This document shows, in pieces, positions 18,393 through 26,296 of a stretch of 64,000 nt of DNA; the first letter of the stretch is position 1, and each line of letters begins with the position of its first letter. A program made the translations under genes and the position numbers. The stretch is from assembly GCF_000422365.1 (NCBI RefSeq), contig NZ_KE383820.1, forward strand, positions 153,324 to 217,323, in the 5' to 3' direction. The DNA is from Mesoflavibacter zeaxanthinifaciens DSM 18436. GTDB taxonomy: Bacteria; Bacteroidota; Bacteroidia; Flavobacteriales; Flavobacteriaceae. The notes under the pieces are model-generated. The model made no database searches. It saw nothing but the letters and a program-made list of their open reading frames with translations, and was not told the origin of the DNA.

Positions 18393-19205
18393 TTATAATG
18401 TTTCTATTAAATCTTTAAATAAAGTAATCATATCAGGTTCGGCTTTGTTAGCCATAGCTATAATTTCTTGTATATCTACTGGTTTTAAATTTTCTGGGTC
18501 ACATTCGTCTGTTAATACAGAGACTGCAGCAACTTTTAAATTTAAGTGATTTGCGACTATAACTTCTGGTACGGTGCTCATTCCTACAGCATCTGCGCCA
18601 ATAGTTTTTAGCATTCTGTATTCTGCTCTAGTTTCTAATTGCGGACCAACAACACTTGCATACACACCTTCATGTAAAGAAATATTATGTTTTTTCGCTA
18701 TAGTTTTTATTGCGCTGTTAATGTCTAAATTGTAAGGAGCACTCATGTCTACAAAGCGTTCTCCTAAAGCTTCTACACCTTGAAAAGCTAATGGCGAACT
18801 ACCTTGTAAGTTAATATGATCGTCTATTAACATAAGTTCGCCTTTTTTAAAATCTAAATTTATAGCTCCAGCAGCGTTAGAAACTAATAAAGTTTTTATA
18901 CCTAATTTTTCCATCACTCTAACAGGATAAGTTACATCTTGTAAGGTGTACCCTTCGTAAATATGAAAACGACCTTGCATGACAATTACTTTTTTGCCTG
19001 CTAGTTTACCAAAAATTAATTTGCCTTTATGAAACTCGACTGTAGCTGTAGGGAAGTGCGGAATATGATTATAACTTACTTCTGCAATGGTTTCTAGATG
19101 ACTTGGTAATTGTCCTAAACCAGTGCCTAAAATAATCCCTATTTCTGGTTGTTCAAATCCTTTATCTTTTAAATAATCTACAGTTTTATTAATGTATTTT
19201 ATCAT
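18393..19205 (-). CDS. Purine nucleoside phosphorylase
   Basis: A 270-residue type I (trimeric) PNP with IILGTGLGQLPSHLE, HFPTATVEFHKGKL, QGRFHIYEGY, VSNAAGAIN and the purine/ribose region GPQLETRAEYRMLK through VGMSTVPEVIVA. It cleaves purine nucleosides with phosphate to give the base and a pentose-1-phosphate. In the arsenosugar context it could remove adenine from the dimethylarsinoyl-deoxyadenosine made by ArsS. It overlaps the TIGR04282 gene by 4 bases, which supports a dedicated role, though it might also serve general purine salvage. Confidence 0.93.
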   Translation of the reverse strand: MIKYINKTVDYLKDKGFEQPEIGIILGTGLGQLPSHLETIAEVSYNHIPHFPTATVEFHKGKLIFGKLAGKKVIVMQGRFHIYEGYTLQDVTYPVRVMEKLGIKTLLVSNAAGAINLDFKKGELMLIDDHINLQGSSPLAFQGVEALGERFVDMSAPYNLDINSAIKTIAKKHNISLHEGVYASVVGPQLETRAEYRMLKTIGADAVGMSTVPEVIVANHLNLKVAAVSVLTDECDPENLKPVDIQEIIAMANKAEPDMITLFKDLIETL

Positions 19206-19810
19206 GGTTTAATTAATGCTTTTAAATCGTTATATTTTTCTATGTCGCTATAAACGTCAATATCGTTTAAGGTCTCTAACAAAAATACATTTTCTTGCTC
19301 TAAATTGTCTAAAGTTTCTTTTAAAACGCTACTTGTTCCCCAATTTTTATTTTGAAATAATTTAGCGTGTAATACCTTCATTCCTAATAAATAATAACCG
19401 CCATCTTCGGCAGGTCCAAGCACGACATCATTGTCTTCTAAAGCTTCAAACGCTTGGTTAATGTGTTCTATTTTTAAGTCGTAAAGGTCACTGCCAACTA
19501 TAACTATTTTTTCATAATCATTTTCAAAACCGTGTTTAAAAGCATTTGCCATTCTTTGACCTAAATCATTACCGTGTTGTTGATGTTTTTGATAAATAGA
19601 GTTGTCCCAAACGTCGTTTTCTCTAATTTTTACAGAATAATAGACAGCTTTATCGCAGGTTAATGGTCTCAACACACTTTCGGTATGCTCTAATAATTTT
19701 TTATATATCGCTAAAGCGGAAGGATTGCCAATAGTTTTAGCTAACCTTGTTTTTACTTTTCCTAATTCTGGATTACGTGTGAATGTTATGATGAGATTTT
19801 TCTGATTCAT
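19202..19810 (-). CDS. TIGR04282-type arsenosugar cluster glycosyltransferase
   Basis: A 202-residue GT-A/nucleotidyltransferase-like protein. It begins with IITFTRNPELGKVKTRLA, the NTP-binding loop of the TIGR04282/CofC-like family, followed by GNDLGQRMANAF, IVGSDLYDL (metal-binding Asp) and GPAEDGGYYLLG. The family co-occurs with ArsS and is named for arsenosugar biosynthesis; the exact reaction, probably attachment of a glyceryl or other aglycone or sugar activation, is not established to my knowledge. It overlaps PNP by 4 bases and abuts the rhodanese gene. Confidence 0.88.
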   Translation of the reverse strand: MNQKNLIITFTRNPELGKVKTRLAKTIGNPSALAIYKKLLEHTESVLRPLTCDKAVYYSVKIRENDVWDNSIYQKHQQHGNDLGQRMANAFKHGFENDYEKIVIVGSDLYDLKIEHINQAFEALEDNDVVLGPAEDGGYYLLGMKVLHAKLFQNKNWGTSSVLKETLDNLEQENVFLLETLNDIDVYSDIEKYNDLKALIKP

Positions 19811-20302
19811 TTAAAAAACTTTTTCACCTTTAGTTAACCATTTAGACCAATTTTTGTCGTAAACATGTACTTTTTCAGTTGCTTTTTCATTTAAATCAAA
19901 AACTGAAAAATTGTTATTTTTCCATTCAAAAATACCACCATACAAATTGAAAACATTGGTGTAACCTTCATCTTTTAATTGCTGAGCAATTTTTGCGGAT
20001 CGTACACCAATAGAGCAATACACGACAATTATTTCGTTTTTATCAGAAATAAGTTGAGCTGTTTTTTCTATGTCGAAATTTTCAAAATCTACAAATACAG
20101 CATCTTTTAGATGACTTATTTTATATTCTTCAAAACTTCTAGCGTCCAAAATTTTAGCTTTGGTTTTTGGCATTGCTAACTCTTGTACACTAATGTAAGG
20201 TATATCAGAACGATTGTGTTTTTTCAATACATCATTTAAAGTTTTTTGCCCAAAACTTTGAACTCCTATTAAGGTAAATATGTATAAAAAAACGACTTTC
20301 AT
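19811..20302 (-). CDS. Exported rhodanese-like protein
   Basis: A 163-residue protein with signal peptide (FLYIFTLIGVQSFGQ) and a single rhodanese domain: ILDARSFEEY, ISHLKDAVFVD, and the catalytic loop VVYCSIGVRSA (Cys96). Single-domain rhodaneses carry sulfur as a persulfide. It abuts the TIGR04282 gene and starts one base after the ArsS stop, so it is an operon member. A periplasmic sulfur carrier in an arsenosugar operon is suggestive, since thio-arsenosugars exist, but the role is inferred only from position. Confidence 0.87.
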   Translation of the reverse strand: MKVVFLYIFTLIGVQSFGQKTLNDVLKKHNRSDIPYISVQELAMPKTKAKILDARSFEEYKISHLKDAVFVDFENFDIEKTAQLISDKNEIIVVYCSIGVRSAKIAQQLKDEGYTNVFNLYGGIFEWKNNNFSVFDLNEKATEKVHVYDKNWSKWLTKGEKVF

Positions 20303-20303
20303 T

Positions 20304-21368
20304 TTAAGCTACAGTACCTTGACAACTACTTCCTGCGCCAGCAGTACAACCATAACAATGTTGAGAAATTATGATATCTCTGTTTTGTAAAACTTCTTCA
20401 TTATAGTTGCTAATATGTTTAGTTTTACTAGCGACTTTTAAATCTAGCATTTGATTAAAATCGCAGTCGTATAAATAACCATCCCAACTTACAGATAGTG
20501 TATTTGTGCACATTACATTTGCTACTGCCGAAGGATTAAATGCATCTACTAAAGCGTACATGTAATCTTCATAATTTTCACTAGCAATTAGGAAATCTAA
20601 AAAGCGGCTAATAGGTAAATTAGTGATTGAAAATAAATTATGAAATTGAATACCAAAATCTTCAAGCAAAGCCTTTTTAAAATCTTTTTCCATTGCAGCT
20701 TGATTAGCCGGTAAGAAAGCGCCAGATGGATTATAAACTAAATCTAATTTTAGATTGCTGTCTGGCATACCATATCCAACAGCATTTAAATCTTTTAGAG
20801 CTTGTATGGATTGGTCAAAAACACCTTCGCCACGTTGTTTATCTGTTTTTCCTCTTGTCCAGTGTGGCATTGACGATACTACATGTACGTTATGTTTTTT
20901 AAAGAACTCTGGTAAATCGTGATATTTTTTATTAGCTCGAATAATAGTTAAGTTAGAGCGAACAATAAAATCTTTAATTCCTACTTTAGCTGCCTCTTCT
21001 ACAAACCATCTAAAATTAGGATTCATTTCTGGTGCGCCACCAGTAAGGTCTAAAGTATGTGCGCCTGTAGATTTTATAACATCTAAGCATTGTTGCATAG
21101 TTTCTTTCGTCATAATCTCTTTACGGTCTGGTCCGGCATCTACATGACAATGCTCGCAAACTTGATTGCACATATATCCTACATTAATTTGTAAGATTTC
21201 TAAAGGTTTTGGTTTAAGGGGAAATTGATTGCTTTCTGCAATTTTATCTTTAAAAGTGGGTAATTCGCCATTAGCAAAAATGCCATTTGACAAAATCTCT
21301 AGCTGTTTATTGGTTTTTGCTAATTCACTATCGCGTTTATGTAAAGATTGAGTTTTTAATTTAGACAT
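20304..21368 (-). CDS. arsS: Arsenosugar biosynthesis radical SAM protein ArsS
   Basis: A 354-residue radical SAM enzyme. The cluster motif CNQVCEHC (Cys67, Cys71, Cys74) is followed by the family hallmark HVDAGPDR, the SAM-contact strand LDLTGGAPEM, and the C-terminal segment QHCYGCTAGAGSSCQG, which probably binds additional cysteine-ligated clusters. ArsS joins a 5'-deoxyadenosyl group to dimethylarsenic to give the arsenosugar core. It lies 3 bases downstream of the peroxidase-like gene. This is the diagnostic gene of the cluster. Confidence 0.95.
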   Translation of the reverse strand: MSKLKTQSLHKRDSELAKTNKQLEILSNGIFANGELPTFKDKIAESNQFPLKPKPLEILQINVGYMCNQVCEHCHVDAGPDRKEIMTKETMQQCLDVIKSTGAHTLDLTGGAPEMNPNFRWFVEEAAKVGIKDFIVRSNLTIIRANKKYHDLPEFFKKHNVHVVSSMPHWTRGKTDKQRGEGVFDQSIQALKDLNAVGYGMPDSNLKLDLVYNPSGAFLPANQAAMEKDFKKALLEDFGIQFHNLFSITNLPISRFLDFLIASENYEDYMYALVDAFNPSAVANVMCTNTLSVSWDGYLYDCDFNQMLDLKVASKTKHISNYNEEVLQNRDIIISQHCYGCTAGAGSSCQGTVA

Positions 21369-21371
21369 AAA

Positions 21372-21707
21372 TTAACCTTCTAATTTATTCACTTTATTCA
21401 TCATTTGCACACCATGTACTAAAGAGGCGCCGCCACGTATTGCACCAGCAACATGTAAGGCTTCCATCATTTCTTCTTTAGTGATTCCGCGTTGTAAACC
21501 GTCTCCAGTGTATGCATCAATACAATATGGGCATTGAATTGTGTGAGCAACAGCTAAAGCGATTAAAGATTTTTCTCTTTCAGATAATGCGCCTTCTTGA
21601 AAAACGGTATTGTAATAATCGAAAAATTTAGAACCAAGCTCTTCGTTCCAGTCAGAGATTTTTCCAAATTTTCTTAAATCGGTAGGATCATAGTAAGTTT
21701 TTGACAT
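21372..21707 (-). CDS. Arsenosugar cluster peroxidase-like (AhpD/CMD family) protein
   Basis: A 111-residue carboxymuconolactone-decarboxylase/AhpD-like protein. The redox pair is in CPYCIDAYT (Cys59, Cys62), with the following His of the family in EALHVAGAIRGGASL. Proteins of this type are commonly encoded next to ArsS and are annotated as peroxidase-like. It is the first gene of the operon and starts 134 bases downstream of the tRNA-Phe gene on the same strand, beyond the tRNA terminator. A role in thiol redox balance during arsenic handling is inferred. Confidence 0.88.
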   Translation of the reverse strand: MSKTYYDPTDLRKFGKISDWNEELGSKFFDYYNTVFQEGALSEREKSLIALAVAHTIQCPYCIDAYTGDGLQRGITKEEMMEALHVAGAIRGGASLVHGVQMMNKVNKLEG

Positions 21708-21810
21708 AATTGGTGTTTGTATTTAGTTACGTAAAAAGTGAAATTACAGTTTTATGTCGAAAAAAATATTGGCTTATTACATTTTTTTTAAAAGAAGATT
21801 GTAAAAACCA

Positions 21811-21839
21811 AAAAACCCGAACAAATTGTTCGGGTTTTT
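21811..21839 (-). terminator. Terminator downstream of tRNA-Phe
   Basis: The stem AAAAACCCGAACAA pairs with TTGTTCGGGTTTTT around an AA/TT-rich centre, ending just before the tRNA 3' end on the plus-strand map. Read on the minus strand it follows the tRNA by a few bases and ends in T. It isolates the tRNA transcript from the arsenosugar operon. Confidence 0.88.
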
Positions 21840-21841
21840 AG

Positions 21842-21917
21842 TGGTGGTGCCTCCAGGAATCGAACCAGGGACACAAGGATTTTCAGTCCTTTGCTCTACC
21901 AACTGAGCTAAGGCACC
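21842..21917 (-). tRNA. tRNA-Phe (GAA), CCA encoded
   Basis: On the minus strand the 76 bases start GGTGCC and end GGCACC-A-CCA. The D arm (AGCTCAGTTGGTAGAGC), the anticodon arm AAGGA-CTGAAAA-TCCTT with anticodon GAA, and the T loop GGTTCGATTCC fold normally. The 3' CCA is in the DNA. A strong terminator follows. Confidence 0.97.
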
Positions 21918-22077
21918 AGTTGCATTATTGCGGATGCAAATATATATTCATTTTTAAAACTGACAAAACAAAAAATGGAAAAAATAAAATTTGTTTTAAA
22001 ACTTTCATTGTTTGAATGTGTATTTGTCTCTAATTCAATATTATAAATAAATTAAGAAAATTTATGATTCGGTTTTG

Positions 22078-22085
22078 TAAATTTG
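22078..22085 (+). promoter_or_regulatory. Bacteroidota -7 element for coaX
   Basis: TAAATTTG matches TAnnTTTG exactly. No TTTG lies at the ideal 17-19 base distance upstream. Transcription would begin near 22091, 12 bases before the ATG at 22103 and downstream of the first in-frame ATG at 22064. This favours the shorter coaX start. Confidence 0.6.
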
Positions 22086-22102
22086 GCACTTTTGGTAATT
22101 GT

Positions 22103-22834
22103 ATGAACTTAATTATTGACGTAGGAAATACTAGTATAAAGCTTGCTGTTTTTGAAGAAAAAAAACTTTTGATTAAAAAGGTTGTTTTAGAAGAAGGTTT
22201 GATTGAAGCAGTAAATAATCTAAATAAAGATTATAAAGATATTAAACATGTAATAGTATCTTCTGTAGGAAATTTGGGAGAAGACATAAAAGCGTATTTA
22301 ACTAAAAATTATCAGGTTTTATTTCTTTCACATCAAACCAAAATTCCTTTTAAAAATTTATATGCAACACCAAATACATTAGGTATTGATAGAATAGCTT
22401 TAATAGCAGGTGCTGTAAATCAATTTCCTAATAAAAACGTATTAGTTATAGATGCTGGTACATGTATAACGTACGATTTTATTAATTCTAAAAATGAATA
22501 TTTAGGTGGCGCAATTTCACCAGGATTAAGAATGCGTTACAAGGCTTTACATAATCAAACAGCCAAATTACCGTTATTAGAAACTGAGGAGATTGAAAGT
22601 ATTACAGGTAATACAACCAAAACATCAATTAATAGCGGTGTTGTTAATGGATTAAGTGTAGAAATTGATGGGATAATAGCCCAATACAAAGAAAAATTTA
22701 GTGATTTAACAATAATTTTAACAGGCGGAGATGCTAATTTTTTGTCTAAACAATTAAAAAGTAGCATATTTGCCAACTCAAATTTCTTGCTGGAAGGCTT
22801 GAATTTTATTTTACTCAACAACATAAGCGAATGA
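22103..22834 (+). CDS. coaX: Type III pantothenate kinase
   Basis: The first step of coenzyme A synthesis. From the chosen start the protein is 243 residues and opens with MNLIIDVGNTSIKLAVF, the phosphate-binding loop of the ASKHA fold. GIDRIALIAGA, the catalytic-Asp segment DAGTCITYDF, GGAISPGLRMR and LTGGDA follow. The frame is open back to an ATG at 22064, but the extra 13 residues precede the conserved start, and a -7 element overlaps that region. The last 4 bases overlap the next gene. Confidence 0.94.
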   Translation: MNLIIDVGNTSIKLAVFEEKKLLIKKVVLEEGLIEAVNNLNKDYKDIKHVIVSSVGNLGEDIKAYLTKNYQVLFLSHQTKIPFKNLYATPNTLGIDRIALIAGAVNQFPNKNVLVIDAGTCITYDFINSKNEYLGGAISPGLRMRYKALHNQTAKLPLLETEEIESITGNTTKTSINSGVVNGLSVEIDGIIAQYKEKFSDLTIILTGGDANFLSKQLKSSIFANSNFLLEGLNFILLNNISE

Positions 22835-24147
22835 TAAAAAAACTTTTAATAGTTTTTATTGCATTAATAGCAATTCAAAGTAAAGCACAACAAGGAGGCG
22901 GATCTCCATATTCTTTTTATGGAATAGGAAGTTTGAAGTTTAAAGGATCTGTAGAGAATAGAAGTATGGGAGGAATGGCTGTCTATAAAGACAGTATACA
23001 TATTAACTTTACAAATCCAGCAACTTTTGGAGATAATAACATTGCTAGTTTTAAAAATGAAAGTAGACCTGTAAAGTATACAGTTGGAGGAAGTCACTCT
23101 GCATCAACATTAAAATCAAATTCTAGTAGTGATAAATCTAATACAACTTCTTTTGATTATTTAGCACTTTCTGTACCTATAAATAAGTTTGGTTTTGGGT
23201 TTGGACTTTTACCTTACAGTTCTGTAGGTTATAAATTAAACAACTTTTTAGATAATGGTAATCCAGAAGCTAGATATGAAGGAAGCGGAGGAGTTAACAA
23301 AGTATTTTTATCTACAGGATATCAATTAACAAAATCCTTAAGTATTGGTGCAAATGCAGATTATAACTTTGGTAATATAGAAAACTCAACGCTTGTTTAC
23401 GGATATAACACAGAAGGAGATTTATTATCATATCACTCTAAAGAAACAAACTCTTCTAGCTTAAGCGGTTTAAGTTTTAATTTTGGATTGCATTTTAGAG
23501 AGATGATTTCAGATAAACTAGAAATACAATCTTCTTTTACTTATGCGCCAGAGTCTAATTTAACATCAAAAAACGAAAGACTATTTTCTACAGTAACAAT
23601 AAATTTTGATGATGGTACCGAAACTTTTATAAATCAATTTGATGCAGACTTAGAAGCAAATAATTTAGATGAAACAACATTAACGTTACCATCTAAGTAT
23701 AGTATTGGCGTTGGTTTAGGACAACCACGTAAATGGTTTGCAGGTATAGAATATACAGCACAACAAACTAGTAAGTTTAACAATCCACTTTACGCAAATA
23801 CAGGTACGACTTTTGAAGACGCATCAAAACTATCTATCGGTGGATTCTACATACCAGAGTATAACGCGTTTTCAAGTTACTGGAAGAAAACAGTTTACAG
23901 AGCAGGATTGCGATTTGAAAATACTGGTTTAAATATCAATAATCAAACTATAAATGAGTTTGGCATGTCTTTTGGAGTAGGATTACCAGTAGGAACACCA
24001 AGAACACCATTTTCTAACGCAAATATAGGATTAGAGTTTGGAAAACGAGGGACAACAGATGCTAACTTAATAAAAGAAAACTTTGTTAATATCAATATAA
24101 GTTTATCGTTAAACGATTGGTGGTTCCAAAAAAGAAAATACAACTAA
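22831..24147 (+). CDS. Outer-membrane beta-barrel protein, FadL/PorV-like
   Basis: A 438-residue exported protein: signal peptide to about residue 19 (IQSKA), then GGGSPYSFYGIGSL and SMGGMAVYKDS, an N-terminal pattern shared with FadL/OmpP1- and PorV-type barrels. The remainder is alternating amphipathic strands rich in G, N and aromatic residues, ending in NISLSLNDWWF. It overlaps coaX by 4 bases and is 22 bases before the TPR gene. The cargo is unknown; FadL relatives move hydrophobic compounds and PorV works with type IX secretion. Confidence 0.72.
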   Translation: MIKKLLIVFIALIAIQSKAQQGGGSPYSFYGIGSLKFKGSVENRSMGGMAVYKDSIHINFTNPATFGDNNIASFKNESRPVKYTVGGSHSASTLKSNSSSDKSNTTSFDYLALSVPINKFGFGFGLLPYSSVGYKLNNFLDNGNPEARYEGSGGVNKVFLSTGYQLTKSLSIGANADYNFGNIENSTLVYGYNTEGDLLSYHSKETNSSSLSGLSFNFGLHFREMISDKLEIQSSFTYAPESNLTSKNERLFSTVTINFDDGTETFINQFDADLEANNLDETTLTLPSKYSIGVGLGQPRKWFAGIEYTAQQTSKFNNPLYANTGTTFEDASKLSIGGFYIPEYNAFSSYWKKTVYRAGLRFENTGLNINNQTINEFGMSFGVGLPVGTPRTPFSNANIGLEFGKRGTTDANLIKENFVNINISLSLNDWWFQKRKYN

Positions 24148-24169
24148 AACAAGATAAAAATTAATAATT

Positions 24170-25501
24170 ATGAAAACTAAGATTACATTACTAATCGCGC
24201 TATTTTTTAGTTTAAGCTTTGGTTTTTCTCAAAACGAACAAGAGTGTGGTACAAAATTATCTTTAATGGCAGAAGCTGCTAAAGCTAAAAACTATGAAGC
24301 TGCATATGCGCCATTTAAATGGTTAAGAGAAAACTGCCCAAAGTATAATCTTGCTATTTATCAATACGGAGAGAAAATTTTAGAAAACTTTGTTGAAACT
24401 AAAGAAGATAAAAAAACTTACATCTTAGAATTAACAGAGATGTGGAATGATAGAGTTCAATACTTCCCAAGTAAAACTGAAGCGGGTAAAGTAATGGTAG
24501 ACGCATGTCTTCTTAAGTACGACAATAAAGAAGCTTTAGGTTTATCTACTCAGCAATTATATGATTGTTTTGATAACGCTTACAAAACAGATAAAGAAAA
24601 CTTTACTAGTACAAAAGGTCTTTATTTATACTTTAAGTTAGCTGTAGATTTATATGATGCAGGAAGTATGACCGCACAACAGTTATTTGATAAGTATGAT
24701 GATGTTGCAGAAAAAATTGAATACGAAGTAGAAGATAACACTAACAAGTTAAACAAGTTATTAGCTAAAAAAGATGCTGGTACTGCTTTATCTAAGAGAG
24801 AAGTTAAGTATGAAAAATATCATGGTCAAATGATTGATGCTTTTGGTAAAGTAGCAGATGGTATAGACTCTCAATTAGGTAAAAGAGCAAATTGTGATAA
24901 TTTAATACCGCTTTATACTAAAAACTTTGATGCTAATAAAGATAATGCAGAATGGTTACAAAGAGCATTAAATAAAATGTATCAAAAAGAGTGTACAGAT
25001 GACCCATTATTCATTAAAATAGTAAATAGAAAATATGAGTTATCTCCAGATGCAGATACAGCATACTACTTATACTTAAAAACAGGAGAAGAAAGATATT
25101 TAACAGAGTCTTTAAACTTACAAACAGATCCGTTTAAAAAGTCTAAGTTAGTTAAGAAGATTGCATTAGGCCTTAAGAAAAGAGGTAGCTTTGGTAAAGC
25201 AAGACAATACTTCCAAGAAGCATTAAGTCTAAATCCATCAGATAAAACACCTCATATCTATATAGCTTCTATGTATGCTAGTAGTGCAAATAGCTGTGGT
25301 GATACAACTTTTAATAAGCAAGCTGTATTCTGGTTAGCTGCTCAAGAGGCTTCAAAAGCAGGTAGTGCTGGAGCTAAATATGCAGAGAGTTATAATGCAA
25401 AAGCACCTTCTAAATCTCAGATTTTTAACGAAGGTAACCAAGGTCAGACTATAAAAATTGGATGTTGGATTGGTAGAAGTGTAACAGTACCAAGCTTATA
25501 A
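24170..25501 (+). CDS. Exported TPR-like protein
   Basis: A 443-residue protein with signal peptide (LFFSLSFGFSQ). The body is helical; tetratricopeptide-like pairs can be picked out at about 25-100 and 330-385 (ARQYFQEALSLNPSDKTPHIYIASMY). Paired cysteines occur through the chain (ECGTK, ENCPK, RANCDN, KECTDD, SCGD, GCW), consistent with a periplasmic protein with disulfides. Its TAA stop shares its last base with the lptC start (TAATG). The function is not known; the position between a barrel protein and LptC suggests envelope work. Confidence 0.78.
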   Translation: MKTKITLLIALFFSLSFGFSQNEQECGTKLSLMAEAAKAKNYEAAYAPFKWLRENCPKYNLAIYQYGEKILENFVETKEDKKTYILELTEMWNDRVQYFPSKTEAGKVMVDACLLKYDNKEALGLSTQQLYDCFDNAYKTDKENFTSTKGLYLYFKLAVDLYDAGSMTAQQLFDKYDDVAEKIEYEVEDNTNKLNKLLAKKDAGTALSKREVKYEKYHGQMIDAFGKVADGIDSQLGKRANCDNLIPLYTKNFDANKDNAEWLQRALNKMYQKECTDDPLFIKIVNRKYELSPDADTAYYLYLKTGEERYLTESLNLQTDPFKKSKLVKKIALGLKKRGSFGKARQYFQEALSLNPSDKTPHIYIASMYASSANSCGDTTFNKQAVFWLAAQEASKAGSAGAKYAESYNAKAPSKSQIFNEGNQGQTIKIGCWIGRSVTVPSL

Positions 25502-26055
25502 TGCAAAATCAAAACTTACATATCATAAAAAACTCAGTCATAGCATTTGCTATGACTTTGTTTTTTGCATGTAAAGGCAATTTAAAGGACATTAAAAAAA
25601 TGGATATGTCTGCTAACGAGCCTGTAGGTATTTCAGATAGTATTAATGTAAAATATACAGATTCTGGTCGTTTAGCAGCTAATTTAATAAGTCCAAAAAT
25701 GTACGATTATAGTAATCGTAATTTTTCCTATAGCGAATTTCCTGATGGAATTTTACTTTACTTATACGATAAGCAAAATCAAAGAACAACAATTATTTCA
25801 GATTATGCTATTGTTTATAACGAAACAGATTTAATAGATTTAAGAGGTAATGTTGTTGCTGCAACTCCAGAAAAAGATACACTTTATGCAGAGCAATTAT
25901 ATTACGACCAAACCAAACAATGGTTATTTACAAACTTACCTGTTACCTTTAGATCTAAAGATTACGTAACTAATGGCGAAGGTTTTGACTCTGATAGAGA
26001 TTTTAATAAAGCCGAAGTTTTAGGAGTTACCGGTCAATTTGCAGTTACAGAATAA
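25501..26055 (+). CDS. lptC: LPS export periplasmic protein LptC
   Basis: A 184-residue lipoprotein-like protein (FFAC, Cys24). The mature part has the LptC beta-jellyroll repeat: LAANLISPKMYDY, SEFPDGILLYLYD, TIISDYAIVYNETDLIDLRGNVV, TLYAEQLYYDQTKQWLFTNLPV. LptC receives LPS from LptBFG in the inner membrane and hands it to LptA. Bacteroidota LptC often carries a lipoprotein-type signal as here. Start overlaps the upstream stop by one base. Confidence 0.85.
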   Translation: MQNQNLHIIKNSVIAFAMTLFFACKGNLKDIKKMDMSANEPVGISDSINVKYTDSGRLAANLISPKMYDYSNRNFSYSEFPDGILLYLYDKQNQRTTIISDYAIVYNETDLIDLRGNVVAATPEKDTLYAEQLYYDQTKQWLFTNLPVTFRSKDYVTNGEGFDSDRDFNKAEVLGVTGQFAVTE

Positions 26056-26079
26056 TTGTAGCACCTTTTACTTTTTTAG

Positions 26080-26087
26080 TATCTTTA
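26080..26087 (+). promoter_or_regulatory. Probable -7 element for 26111 operon
   Basis: TATCTTTA matches TAnnTTTG in all but the last base and lies 23 bases before the ATG of the small membrane protein. A TTG at 26056 is 21 bases upstream, slightly too far for a -33 box. Weak evidence. Confidence 0.35.
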
Positions 26088-26110
26088 CAGCCTAAATTAT
26101 AATTCATTAC

Positions 26111-26296
26111 ATGAAATTATTTAAATTATTTCAATACGCATATATCGTATTTGCTGTATTGTTTGTTTATGATGCGTTTGCAGAATACAATAGTACAGGA
26201 CAAGTAAAATACCTTTCATTATTCTTAGCGGCTTTAGCCGTATTTATGTTCTTTTTTAGAAAGAAATTCAACAATAAATTTGATAACAATAAATAA
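26111..26296 (+). CDS. Small two-helix membrane protein
   Basis: A 61-residue protein with two hydrophobic segments (about 7-23 and 35-50: FQYAYIVFAVLFVYDAF and LSLFLAALAVFMFFF) and a basic tail RKKFNNKFDNNK. Reality is supported by its position: its TAA stop shares a base with the ATG of the CNNM protein. No family recognised; small hydrophobic proteins in this position may assist the transporter-like partner. Confidence 0.75.
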   Translation: MKLFKLFQYAYIVFAVLFVYDAFAEYNSTGQVKYLSLFLAALAVFMFFFRKKFNNKFDNNK

